Shown piece after piece: positions 7,879-16,449 of a stretch of 64,000 nt of DNA (positions are counted from its first letter, which is position 1; each line of letters begins with the position of its first letter). A program made the translations under genes and the position numbers. The stretch comes from Marinirhabdus sp963799365 (GTDB taxonomy: Bacteria > Bacteroidota > Bacteroidia > Flavobacteriales > Flavobacteriaceae), in the NCBI GenBank assembly GCA_963799365.1, contig CAWCWV010000001.1:62001-126000 (forward strand), written 5' to 3'. The notes beneath the pieces are model-generated. The model saw only the letters and a list, made by a program, of their open reading frames with translations, did no database searches and had not been told where the DNA came from.

Positions 7879-9772
7879 TGACGCACTAAAACACGAATGT
7901 GGAATTGCCCTAGTAAGACTTTTAAAACCGTTGGAGTTTTACAAAGAAAAATACGGCACCGCTTTTTACGGAGTAAACAAAATGTACCTAATGATGGAAA
8001 AGCAGCACAACCGTGGACAAGACGGGGCTGGTTTTGCTAGCATAAAACTTGACGTACAACCCGGAGACAGATATATTAGCCGTATTCGTTCTAACCAAGC
8101 ACAACCCATTCAGGATATTTTTGCACAGATAAATGCGCGCATCAATCAGGAATTTACCGAAATGCCTGGGTTAAAAGACGACGTAGCCGCACAAAAACGC
8201 GTCATACCCTATATTGGAGAATTATTTTTAGGTCATGTTCGATATGGAACTTTTGGTGGAAATAGTGTAGAAACTGTTCATCCATTCTTGCGAACGAATA
8301 ACTGGATGCATCGTAACCTTATTATTGCGGGTAATTTCAATATGACTAATACTACCGAACTGTTTGATAATCTCATTCAGTTAGGAATGCATCCTAAAGA
8401 AAAAGCAGACACCATTACAGTAATGGAAAAAATAGGTCACTTTTTGGATGATGCTGTTCGTAAACTATACAAAAAAGCAAAGTCCAAAGGATTAAACAAA
8501 ATTGAAGCCTCTCCATTTATTGCTGAAAATCTTAAGATGGCTAAAATCTTAAAAAAATCGGCAAAAGACTGGGACGGCGGGTATGCAATGGCTGGATTAT
8601 TAGGTCACGGAGATGCATTTGTCTTGAGAGATCCAGCAGGTATTAGACCCGCATATTATTATAAAGATGACGAAGTGATTGTGGTTGCAAGTGAACGTCC
8701 CGTAATCCAAACAGTGTTTAATGTTCCTTTTGAGAGCGTAAAAGAAATTGAACCAGGTCATGCCTTATTGATGAAAAAAGATGGCTCCATGACCATGGAA
8801 GAAATTTTAGAACCTCTAGAGCGCAAATCTTGTTCTTTTGAGCGTATCTATTTTTCCCGCGGTAGCGATGCCGAAATATACCAAGAACGAAAAGAATTAG
8901 GAAGGCTCATTATGCCTAAAGTATTAGAGAGTATTGAATATGATACTGAAAATACAGTTTTTTCTTTTATACCAAATACTGCTGAAACTTCCTTCTACGG
9001 AATGTTGGACGCAGCACAAAATGAGCTTAACAAGCAAAAGAACGAAGCCATTTTAAAAGAAGCCGAAAATCTGACCGAAGAACGCCTGTTGCAAATCCAG
9101 TCGCATAAAATTAGGACCGAAAAAATTGCCATTAAAGATGTAAAACTAAGAACTTTCATTACAGACGACAGCTCCCGTGACGATTTAGTGGCTCATGTCT
9201 ACGATGTTACCTACGGTGTTGTAAGACGCAGTGACAACTTGGTTATTATTGACGATAGCATTGTACGAGGGACAACCTTGAAGAAAAGCATCCTTAAAAT
9301 GCTAGATCGCTTGGAACCAAAACAAATTGTTGTGGTTTCTTCAGCCCCACAAATTCGTTATCCAGACTGTTATGGGATAGATATGGCGCGACTAGAACAT
9401 CTTGTGGCCTTTAATGCAGCTTTGGAATTACACAAAGAACGCGGTACGGCTGGTATTATTGAAGAGATCTATGAAAAGTGTAAAAAACAACTTCAGTTAC
9501 AAGACACCGAAGTAATTAATCACGTCAAAGAATTTTACGCTCCGTTTACAGATCAAGAAATTTCAGATAAAATTGCAGAAATTATTTCAGAAGATAATAT
9601 AAATGCCAAGGTTAAATTGATTTTCCAATCGGTGGATGACCTACATAAGGCGTGTCCTAAGAATCTGGGTGACTGGTATTTTACAGGAAATTATCCAACC
9701 GCGGGAGGAAACCGAGTTGTTAACAAGGCATATATAAATTTCTACGAAGGCAACCCAGAACGCGCCTACTAA
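7874..9772 (+). CDS. PurF-like amidophosphoribosyltransferase, long form
   Basis: Combines an N-terminal Ntn-type glutamine amidotransferase with a C-terminal phosphoribosyltransferase domain. The chosen ATG gives 632 residues and places the presumed nucleophile at Cys9 (HECGIAL), after a short propeptide. An in-frame start 105 bp earlier would add a non-conserved tail through the leader hairpin. The amidotransferase body has FLGHVRYGTFGG (about 115). The PRPP-binding motif LVIIDDSIVRGTT lies near 460. Typical PurF is about 470-510 residues, so this is a longer paralogue with an insertion of about 50 residues before the PRPP motif. Whether it is the biosynthetic PurF is uncertain. Confidence 0.88.
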   Translation: MSDALKHECGIALVRLLKPLEFYKEKYGTAFYGVNKMYLMMEKQHNRGQDGAGFASIKLDVQPGDRYISRIRSNQAQPIQDIFAQINARINQEFTEMPGLKDDVAAQKRVIPYIGELFLGHVRYGTFGGNSVETVHPFLRTNNWMHRNLIIAGNFNMTNTTELFDNLIQLGMHPKEKADTITVMEKIGHFLDDAVRKLYKKAKSKGLNKIEASPFIAENLKMAKILKKSAKDWDGGYAMAGLLGHGDAFVLRDPAGIRPAYYYKDDEVIVVASERPVIQTVFNVPFESVKEIEPGHALLMKKDGSMTMEEILEPLERKSCSFERIYFSRGSDAEIYQERKELGRLIMPKVLESIEYDTENTVFSFIPNTAETSFYGMLDAAQNELNKQKNEAILKEAENLTEERLLQIQSHKIRTEKIAIKDVKLRTFITDDSSRDDLVAHVYDVTYGVVRRSDNLVIIDDSIVRGTTLKKSILKMLDRLEPKQIVVVSSAPQIRYPDCYGIDMARLEHLVAFNAALELHKERGTAGIIEEIYEKCKKQLQLQDTEVINHVKEFYAPFTDQEISDKIAEIISEDNINAKVKLIFQSVDDLHKACPKNLGDWYFTGNYPTAGGNRVVNKAYINFYEGNPERAY

Positions 9773-9868
9773 ATGTTAAATTTCAGGGTTTAGCGGTTTT
9801 TAAACGGATAATATTTCCACTTTATCTAAAAGTAGGAAAACTCTTATTATCGGTTTAGAAAATAGATA

Positions 9869-9876
9869 TATATTTG
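9869..9876 (+). promoter_or_regulatory. -7 box upstream of candidate small RNA A
   Basis: TATATTTG is an exact TAnnTTTG match. The same box occurs at the same distance from the conserved RNA core in copy B (10554-10561). No good TTG -33 element is visible. Confidence 0.5.
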
Positions 9877-9880
9877 ATTC

Positions 9881-9956
9881 ATACCATAGCATAAGTAGGT
9901 TAAGTTCATGGTAGATTTGGGGCAAAAAAGGTGAACACTTGTTTACCTTTTTTTTT
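9881..9956 (+). ncRNA. Candidate small RNA A (about 76 nt)
   Basis: A promoter box ends 5 bp upstream. The body begins ATACCATAGC and shares a nearly unchanged stretch of about 48 nt with copy B at 10566. ACCAT and ATGGT can pair to make a 5' hairpin. It ends in a perfect intrinsic terminator: AGGTGAAC (9929-9936) pairs with GTTTACCT (9941-9948, one G-T pair), preceded by six A residues and followed by a 9-T run. No coding potential stands out. Its target and expression are unknown; this is an inference from promoter, conserved core and terminator. Confidence 0.5.
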
Positions 9957-10396
9957 ATGCCTATTCCAAAAGTTTTCAAACACTGGGGTGGCGAGCAGTA
10001 ATAAGCGTAGCGATTTAGTGCGAAGGCGTTCCCACTATCCATCAACATTTGTTTACCTTTTTTTTTATGCCTATTCCAAAAGTTTTCAAACACTGGGGTG
10101 GCGAGCAGTAATAAGCGTAGCGATTTAGTGCGAAGGCGTTCCCACTATCCATCAACATTTGTTTACCTTTTTTTTTACGCCTATTCCAAAAGTTTTCAAA
10201 CACTGGGGTGGCGAGCAGTAATAAGCATAGCGATTTAGTGCGAAGGCGTTCCCACTATCCATCAACATTTGTTTACCTTTTTTTTATGCCTATTCCAAAA
10301 GTTTTCAAACACTGGGGTGGCGAGCAGTAATAAGCGTAGCGATTTAGTGCGAAGGCGTTCCCACTATCCATCAACACTTGTTTACCTTTTTTTCGC
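9941..10396 (+). repeat. Tandem repeat array A: four ~110-bp units plus a partial
   Basis: Units begin with GTTTACC at 9941, 10051, 10161 and 10271 (periods 110, 110, 110, 109). A truncated fifth start lies at 10380. Units are almost identical, differing by single bases. Each contains the right half of the small-RNA terminator, a T-run, then CACTGGGGTGGCGAGCAG and GCGAAGGCGTTCCCACT. Short reading frames cross the units in several frames but look like by-products of the repeat. There is no spacer structure, so it is not CRISPR. Confidence 0.9.
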
Positions 10397-10553
10397 TAAA
10401 CTGTGTGAAGAACAATGCCTTAATTTATGTAAATCCACCATAATTCCTACTTTATGACAAGGAGAACTACCCCGTTTTTAAGCAAAAACAAGCGCTTTAA
10501 CGAATAAAATTTCCGTTGGTCTAAAAACTAATCTTCTTACTTTAAGAATGCCA

Positions 10554-10561
10554 TATATTTG
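10554..10561 (+). promoter_or_regulatory. -7 box upstream of candidate small RNA B
   Basis: TATATTTG, identical to the box of copy A and spaced 5 bp from the same conserved ATACCATAGC start. Confidence 0.5.
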
Positions 10562-10565
10562 AATT

Positions 10566-10639
10566 ATACCATAGCATAAGTAGGTTAAGTTCATGGTAGA
10601 TTTGGGGCAAAAAAAGGTGGATTCTTTCCACCTTTTTTT
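10566..10639 (+). ncRNA. Candidate small RNA B (about 74 nt)
   Basis: Paralogue of the candidate at 9881. The 5' core is the same, but the terminator stem differs in sequence while keeping its structure: AGGTGGA (10615-10621) pairs with TCCACCT (10627-10633), flanked by seven A and seven T residues. Retaining a stem with changed bases (GTGAAC/GTTTAC against GTGGA/TCCAC) supports selection on RNA structure. Confidence 0.5.
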
Positions 10640-10975
10640 ATGCGCCATCTCGAAAGCTTTCGGAACTGGGGTGCCGAACACAGACTAAATTTCAAAACAA
10701 TTATTAAGCTAACTTGTGAGGCGTTTTCTTAATCCACTAAAATTCTTTCCACCTTTTTTTATGTGCCATCTCGAAAGCTTTCGGAACTGGGGTGCCGAAC
10801 ACAGACTAAATTTCAAAACAATTATTAAGCTAACTTGTGAGGCGTTTTCTTATTTTATTTAAAATCTATCTACCTCTTTATATACGACATCCTGAAAGCT
10901 TTTGGAACTTAGGTGGCTCGCACTGGCAATTCATTTTAAAGTACCTACGAATAGTATCTGAATCGTTCTCAATTT
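10621..10975 (+). repeat. Tandem repeat array B: two 121-bp units plus a decayed third
   Basis: Unit 1 starts at 10621, unit 2 at 10742, and a diverged third at about 10863. Each has CCACC, a T-run, a perfect CGAAAGCTTTCG palindrome, GGAACTGGGGTGCCGAACA and GAGGCGTTTTCTTA. The order T-run, AAAG/CTTT palindrome, CTGGGGTG, GGCGTT matches array A, so A and B are diverged versions of one element. The third unit keeps GAAAGCTTTTGGAACT and AGGTG only. Confidence 0.85.
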
Positions 10976-11102
10976 ATTAAAAAGAGAGTTTTCTTTTTAT
11001 AGCTTTTATTTTCAATCACAATATTATATTGTAGCAATTTAGACCAGTTATATTCAAAATTTTATAAGTTCCAAATTTGCAGAAACTGAGATTTTTTAGC
11101 AC

Positions 11103-11140
11103 AAAAAACCTCTTTCAAATTTTTTGAAAGAGGTTTTATT
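11103..11140 (-). terminator. Intrinsic terminator after sod
   Basis: AAAACCTCTTTCAAA (11105-11119) and its exact complement (11123-11137) form a 15-bp stem with a 3-nt loop. T-rich tracts lie on both sides, so it could stop transcription in either direction. It lies 16 bp beyond the sod stop codon. Confidence 0.85.
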
Positions 11141-11155
11141 TTAAAAAAATACAGC

Positions 11156-11764
11156 TTATTTATTCTGCATATATCTTTTAGATACTTCATCCCAATCTAT
11201 TAGGTTGAAGAAAGCTTCCACGTAATCTGGGCGTTTATTTTGATATTTAAGGTAGTATGCGTGTTCCCAAACATCTAGTCCTAGGATTGGGGTTCCGCCA
11301 CATCCTACTCCTGGCATTAACGGGTTGTCTTGATTTGGCGTACTACATACTTCAACTTTACCTCCATCATGCACACATAACCAAGCCCAACCTGAACCAA
11401 ATTGTGTTTTTGCAGCTTCAGAAAATTTTTCTTTGAAATCTGCAAAGCTTCCGTAGGCACTATTAATAGCTTTCTCTAACTCGCCAGAAGGTTCTCCGCC
11501 CCCTTTAGGAGACATTACTTCCCAAAACAAGCTGTGGTTGTAAAACCCACCTCCGTTATTTCTTACAGCTTTGTTTGCTTTATCAAGATTGATCAAGATA
11601 TTTTCAATGGTCTTGCCTTCCATATCTGTGCCTTTAATGGCAGCATTCAATTTGTCGGTATACCCTTGATGGTGTTTCCCGTGATGAATTTTCATTGTTT
11701 GTTCATCTATATGGGGTGCGAGTGCATCGTGAGCGTATTTTAATTTCGGTAATTCGAATGACAT
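11156..11764 (-). CDS. sod: Superoxide dismutase (Mn or Fe/Mn type)
   Basis: Dismutates superoxide to oxygen and hydrogen peroxide in the cytoplasm. The metal ligands are visible: His in IHHGKHHQGY (about 27), His in GGFYNHSLFW (about 77), and Asp/His in LGLDVWEHAYYLKY (about 163-167). The GGG before FYNH and the Gln in PNQDNPLMPG (about 145) are features of Mn-using rather than Fe-using enzymes, though cambialistic forms exist. No signal peptide. Length 202 is standard. Confidence 0.95.
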   Translation of the reverse strand: MSFELPKLKYAHDALAPHIDEQTMKIHHGKHHQGYTDKLNAAIKGTDMEGKTIENILINLDKANKAVRNNGGGFYNHSLFWEVMSPKGGGEPSGELEKAINSAYGSFADFKEKFSEAAKTQFGSGWAWLCVHDGGKVEVCSTPNQDNPLMPGVGCGGTPILGLDVWEHAYYLKYQNKRPDYVEAFFNLIDWDEVSKRYMQNK

Positions 11765-11872
11765 ATTTCTTTATTTTTTTGTTATTACTAAATTTATAAT
11801 TGTAAATATACATATTACAACACCTTAAAAGTGTTATAGAATTTATAAGATTTTATCTGGGTATAGACAATC

Positions 11873-11903
11873 TTGATATGCTTTCATACCCCGATTAAAT
11901 TTG
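11873..11903 (+). promoter_or_regulatory. addA-like gene promoter that decides the start codon
   Basis: TTG at 11873-11875, a 20-bp spacer and TAAATTTG at 11896-11903 match the flavobacterial promoter. The in-frame TTG at 11901 lies inside the -7 box, upstream of the predicted transcript start near 11908, so it cannot be the start codon. GTG at 11925 is the first plausible one. Confidence 0.65.
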
Positions 11904-11924
11904 TACTTTTATAAAAAATCACTT

Positions 11925-14900
11925 GTGACCACAAACACTCCTTTTGTAATTTACAATGCTTCTGCAGGCAGTGGTAAGACCTTTACACTGGTAAAACTTT
12001 ATGTAAAGGAGTTGCTAAAAGCTACCAGAGATGATAGCTATAAAAATTTACTCGCCATTACTTTTACCAACAAGGCTGTTGCCGAAATGAAAGAACGCAT
12101 CATAGAAACATTGGTGCAATTTTCAAACACCGCTGCAACCAAAGAGCCTTCAACAATGCTATCTCAAATCGCTGAGGAGACCCAAATAGACATTGCTGCC
12201 TTACAACAAAAATCTAAAAAGATTCTGTCGCATTTGTTGCATCACTACGCACAGTTTAGCGTAGAAACCATAGACCATTTTAACCATAGACTAATTCGCA
12301 CTTTTGCACGCGATTTAAAACTTCCAGCACATTTTGAAGTGAGTTTAGACACCCAACAACTCATACAAGAAGCTGTAGATCAACTAATAGCAAAAGCTGG
12401 TGAAGACGAAGAAATCACAAAAGTGCTCCTACAGTATGCATTACAAAAAACAGACGAGGACAAATCCTGGGATATTGCCAACGACATTGCAAATACCGCC
12501 ACTCTTTTACTGAATGAAAACGATGCAGTTCATCTTAAAAAATTAGAAACAGCAACATTAGAAGATTTTCAAAGTTTTAAAAAATCAATTCAGGGAAATA
12601 AGCGGGTATTACTTTCAAATATTGCAATGGTAGCAAAGGAGACACTTTCACTTATTTCTGAAGCAGGTATTGAAAAAACCGACTTTAGTGGTGGGAGTCG
12701 CGCTTATTTTCCTAGTTATCTAGAAAAATTAGCTAATGGCGACTTGAATGTTTCCTATGGTGCAGTCTGGCAAGAAACTATGGGCGAAAAGCCCATGTAT
12801 CCAAAAGCCAAAACAACCGAAAGTATTGCCGGAAGTATAGATGCCTTGGTACCTCAGTTTATAGCTGTATTTAAACAAACAAAGCTGTTGGTGGCTCAAA
12901 TATGGTTGCACGATAATATCCTTAAAAACCTCATTCCGCTTTCGGTGATACATTTGGTGCAACAAGAGTTAGAAGTTCTGAAGGAGCAATATAATGTGCT
13001 GCCAATTTCAGAATTTAATGCGCTTATTCACGAAGAAATTAAAGACCAGCCCGCTCCTTTTATTTACGAACGATTGGGAGACAGGTATCGCCATTTCTTT
13101 ATAGACGAATTTCAGGATACTTCGTCCTTACAGTGGCAAAATTTAATTCCGTTGATAGATAATGCGCTGTCTCAACAGTTTGAAGATGCCCGCCAAGGAA
13201 GTTTATTACTTGTAGGAGATGCTAAGCAAGCTATTTATAGATGGAGAGGCGGTTTGCCAGAGCAATTTATAAATTTGTACGGGAGTGAAAATCCGTTTTC
13301 TATCCTTCAGAAAAACATAGAAAACTTAGATACAAATTATAGAAGCTGTAAGGAAGTAATAGATTTTAACAATAAATTTTTCAATTTTATTGCTCAATAT
13401 TTTGGTGATAGTGTACATAAAAATCTTTATGAAATTGGCAATCAACAAAAGCATAACACAAAAAATAACGGCTACGTTCAACTAGAATTTATTGACGCAG
13501 AAAACAAAGAGGAAGCGCACCTGCTTTACGGACAAAAAGTTTTTGAAACTATTACCCAACTATTAAATAATAATTATAGCCTTGACGACATTTGTATTCT
13601 AACAAGAACTAAAAGTAATGGTATTGCGTTAAGTACTTATTTAATGGCATTAGGAATAGATGTAGTGTCTTCGGAAACGTTACTTTTGAAGTTTTCGCCA
13701 CTAATTCAATGTATTATAGACGCGCTTACTTTTGCGGTATTCCCTACAAACGAAATGGCAAAAGTTTCATTTTTAGAATATATCCATGATAATTTTGAAA
13801 CTAACGTACCGAAACACGAGTTTTTAAGTCAACTACTGCCTTTAAAAGGATCTTTATTAACAGAAGAACTTAACCAATACAACATACGTTTTTCTCTTGC
13901 TGAAATTGCTTCAAAATCACTTTATCAATCTTGTGAATATATAATAAATGCGCTTGAATTAAATAAAAAAGCAGATGCGTATCTATTCACTTTTGTAGAT
14001 TTTGTGTTAGATTTTGAAAATAATCCACAGGCTGGAAAAATAAACTTTTTGGAATATTGGGAACAGAAAAAGGGAACAGTAAGTATTCAGGCAGGAAACA
14101 CACAAAATGCTGTAAAAGTAATGACCATACACAAATCCAAAGGCTTAGAGTTTCCGGTTGTTTTATTTCCATATGCAAACACTGAAATTTATGGGGAAAT
14201 AAATCCGAAAGCATGGTTTCCCATAGATCATCCGCAATTTGACGAAGTACTCATAAATTATAAAGCAGAAGTAGAAAATTACGGAGAAGCGGGCCAAACA
14301 ATGTATGAAGAACGCCGAAACACATTAGAACTAGACAATTTTAACCTGTTGTATGTTACCCTTACCAGAGCCGTTGAGCAATTGTATGTGTATGCAGAAA
14401 AACCTGCTAAACAAATTTCCAACCCCCCAACAGATTTCAGTCAGGTGTTGATTGCTTTCTTGATGTTTCAAAATAAATGGAATGAAAACCAATTGATATA
14501 TTCTTTTGGGGATTCAACAAAAACAGGAAAATATAGTTTTAAAGAAATTGTTGATATAAATACAACCACTGTGGAGCCTATTTTTATTTCTTCCACACCA
14601 GAAAATCATCAATTAAGTGTTGCCAGCGCTGATGCTTCTCTATGGGAAGGTGAAACTACTGTTGCGATAGATTTTGGAAATCTATTGCACGATACTATGG
14701 AAAAAATTAGAACCAAGAAAGATAGTAAAGCAGTATTCGAAAATTATGAACAGCGTAGTACCCTTCAGAAGGAAAAAATAAGCGACCTAAAATATGTGGT
14801 TCAGCGTATATTAAATCATCCTGAAGTATCATATCTCTTTGAAGATATTCTAGAAAAAGACTCCATTTACAATGAGCGAGATATTAGTACCAAAGAACAA

Positions 14901-15101
14901 AAATTAATCCGCCCCGATCGTCTCAATTTTTTTGAAAACAAACAAGTGGTCATCACAGATTACAAAACAGGAGTGCCACTTGAAAAGCATAAATTACAAT
15001 TAAACAGCTATGCGGAATCACTTCAAGACATGGGATTCTTGGTGCAGTCTAAGGTTCTAATTTATGTGGATGGAGTCTCTATTTCAATAAATAAAATTTA
15101 A
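11925..15101 (+). CDS. addA: UvrD/RecB-type helicase-nuclease, AddA-like
   Basis: Superfamily I DNA helicase with a C-terminal nuclease, the motor subunit of an AddAB/RexAB-type break-repair complex. Walker A is YNASAGSGKTFTL near the N-terminus; Walker B FIDEFQDTSSLQW and GDAKQAIYRWRGG lie near 400-440; motif VMTIHKSKGLEFPVVLF is near 735. The PD-(D/E)XK nuclease is formed by FGNLLHDTMEK and VITDYKTG near the C-terminus. The GTG start is chosen from promoter position (1058 residues). Its likely partner lies 2.8 kb downstream at 17920, separated by kbl and ompA. Confidence 0.88.
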   Translation: MTTNTPFVIYNASAGSGKTFTLVKLYVKELLKATRDDSYKNLLAITFTNKAVAEMKERIIETLVQFSNTAATKEPSTMLSQIAEETQIDIAALQQKSKKILSHLLHHYAQFSVETIDHFNHRLIRTFARDLKLPAHFEVSLDTQQLIQEAVDQLIAKAGEDEEITKVLLQYALQKTDEDKSWDIANDIANTATLLLNENDAVHLKKLETATLEDFQSFKKSIQGNKRVLLSNIAMVAKETLSLISEAGIEKTDFSGGSRAYFPSYLEKLANGDLNVSYGAVWQETMGEKPMYPKAKTTESIAGSIDALVPQFIAVFKQTKLLVAQIWLHDNILKNLIPLSVIHLVQQELEVLKEQYNVLPISEFNALIHEEIKDQPAPFIYERLGDRYRHFFIDEFQDTSSLQWQNLIPLIDNALSQQFEDARQGSLLLVGDAKQAIYRWRGGLPEQFINLYGSENPFSILQKNIENLDTNYRSCKEVIDFNNKFFNFIAQYFGDSVHKNLYEIGNQQKHNTKNNGYVQLEFIDAENKEEAHLLYGQKVFETITQLLNNNYSLDDICILTRTKSNGIALSTYLMALGIDVVSSETLLLKFSPLIQCIIDALTFAVFPTNEMAKVSFLEYIHDNFETNVPKHEFLSQLLPLKGSLLTEELNQYNIRFSLAEIASKSLYQSCEYIINALELNKKADAYLFTFVDFVLDFENNPQAGKINFLEYWEQKKGTVSIQAGNTQNAVKVMTIHKSKGLEFPVVLFPYANTEIYGEINPKAWFPIDHPQFDEVLINYKAEVENYGEAGQTMYEERRNTLELDNFNLLYVTLTRAVEQLYVYAEKPAKQISNPPTDFSQVLIAFLMFQNKWNENQLIYSFGDSTKTGKYSFKEIVDINTTTVEPIFISSTPENHQLSVASADASLWEGETTVAIDFGNLLHDTMEKIRTKKDSKAVFENYEQRSTLQKEKISDLKYVVQRILNHPEVSYLFEDILEKDSIYNERDISTKEQKLIRPDRLNFFENKQVVITDYKTGVPLEKHKLQLNSYAESLQDMGFLVQSKVLIYVDGVSISINKI

Positions 15102-15127
15102 CTTTGGCATCTATAAAATAACTAGTT

Positions 15128-16330
15128 ATGTACGGAAAAATTCAACAACACTTACAACAAGAACTTCAGGATATAAAAGACAATGGTCTTTATAAAAAAG
15201 AGCGAATTATCACATCACCACAAGATGCTGTCATAAAAATTTCTACAGGTGAAGAAGTAATTAATTTTTGCGCAAATAATTACTTAGGATTGTCTTCAAA
15301 CAAAGAAGTAATACAAGCAGCCAAAGATACCCTGGACACTCACGGATTTGGTCTGTCTTCGGTTCGTTTTATTTGCGGCACACAGGATATCCACAAGATC
15401 TTAGAAGCAAAAATTGCGGAATATTATCAAACTGAAGACACCATTTTATACGCTGCAGCTTTTGATGCAAACGCAGGTGTTTTTGAACCGCTTTTAACTG
15501 CCGAAGATGCTATTATTTCAGACTCTTTAAATCACGCCTCTATTATAGATGGCGTAAGGCTTTGTAAAGCAAGTCGTTATCGCTATGAGAACAGTAACAT
15601 GGAGGATCTGGAAACACAATTAAAAGCAGCTAATGAAAAAGGAGCCCGTTTCAAGATTATTGTGACCGATGGTGTATTTTCCATGGATGGAATAGTTGCT
15701 CCACTCGATAAAATTTGCGATTTGGCAGACAAATATGATGCTTTGGTAATGATAGATGAGTGTCACGCCGCTGGTTTTATTGGCGAAACAGGCCGAGGGA
15801 CACTAGAAGAAAAAGGAGTGATGGGCAGAATAGACATTATTACCGGAACTCTTGGAAAAGCCCTTGGAGGTGCCATGGGAGGATATACTACGGGAAAAAA
15901 AGAAATCATAGAAATACTACGTCAGAGATCTAGGCCCTATTTATTTTCTAATTCCCTTGCTCCAGCTATCGTAGGAGCATCTATTAAGGTGTTTGATATG
16001 TTGGCAACGGATACAACCTTGCGTGACAAATTGGAACACAACACCAATTATTTTAAAAAAGGAATGAAAGCGGCAGGTTTTGATATTATAGAAGGGGATT
16101 CTGCTATAGTTCCTGTTATGTTGTATGATGCCCAACTATCTCAAAATATGGCAGATATGCTGTTAGAAGAAGGTATTTATGTAATTGGTTTTTTCTTCCC
16201 AGTGGTTCCTAAAGGTAAGGCGAGAATAAGAGTTCAATTATCCGCAGCTCATGACCAATCTCACCTAGATAAAGCCATTGCAGCATTTAAAAAAGTGGGT
16301 TTGTCGTTAGGGGTAATTAAGGACGCCTAG
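15128..16330 (+). CDS. kbl: Glycine C-acetyltransferase (2-amino-3-ketobutyrate CoA ligase)
   Basis: PLP enzyme of threonine breakdown, cleaving 2-amino-3-ketobutyrate with CoA to glycine and acetyl-CoA. The 400-residue alpha-oxoamine-synthase fold shows NFCANNYLGLSS (about 50), the aspartate motif VMIDECHAAGFIG (about 207), and the PLP lysine in TGTLGKALGGAMGGYT (about 243). A sister 8-amino-7-oxononanoate synthase is less likely given the strong resemblance to Kbl. No tdh lies beside it. Confidence 0.93.
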   Translation: MYGKIQQHLQQELQDIKDNGLYKKERIITSPQDAVIKISTGEEVINFCANNYLGLSSNKEVIQAAKDTLDTHGFGLSSVRFICGTQDIHKILEAKIAEYYQTEDTILYAAAFDANAGVFEPLLTAEDAIISDSLNHASIIDGVRLCKASRYRYENSNMEDLETQLKAANEKGARFKIIVTDGVFSMDGIVAPLDKICDLADKYDALVMIDECHAAGFIGETGRGTLEEKGVMGRIDIITGTLGKALGGAMGGYTTGKKEIIEILRQRSRPYLFSNSLAPAIVGASIKVFDMLATDTTLRDKLEHNTNYFKKGMKAAGFDIIEGDSAIVPVMLYDAQLSQNMADMLLEEGIYVIGFFFPVVPKGKARIRVQLSAAHDQSHLDKAIAAFKKVGLSLGVIKDA

Positions 16331-16354
16331 AAATTACTAAAAAAAGCAAGCCTT

Positions 16355-16383
16355 TTGTATTTATGAAAATTTTATTAGATTTG
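16355..16383 (+). promoter_or_regulatory. Strong promoter of the ompA-like gene
   Basis: TTG at 16355-16357 and TAGATTTG at 16376-16383 with an 18-bp spacer. It predicts a leader of about 60 nt before the ATG at 16450. This is one of the best matches to the Bacteroidota consensus in the window, as expected for an abundant outer-membrane protein. Confidence 0.7.
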
Positions 16384-16449
16384 CTTTTGTTTATAAGTTT
16401 TAACAACTTACTTTTGTTCCATTAACACTTAAAAATTAAACAATCGAAT

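Noticed and set aside
9941..10396. Possible CRISPR array
   Set aside because: Units are near-identical over their full 110 bp with no variable spacers, and no cas genes lie nearby.
9800..10681. Reading frames of 62-97 residues across the arrays
   Set aside because: They repeat the same translated repeat, exist in several frames and on both strands, and have no promoter or start context of their own.
9941..10975. Integron attC cassette array
   Set aside because: No integrase and no clear pair of RYYYAAC/GTTRRRY core sites; units hold no genes.
11901..11903. TTG as the addA-like start
   Set aside because: It falls inside the TAAATTTG promoter box, upstream of the likely transcript start.
11925..15101. 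Anti-phage defence helicase-nuclease
   Set aside because: The motif order and the AddB-like partner fit recombinational repair, and no other defence gene is nearby.
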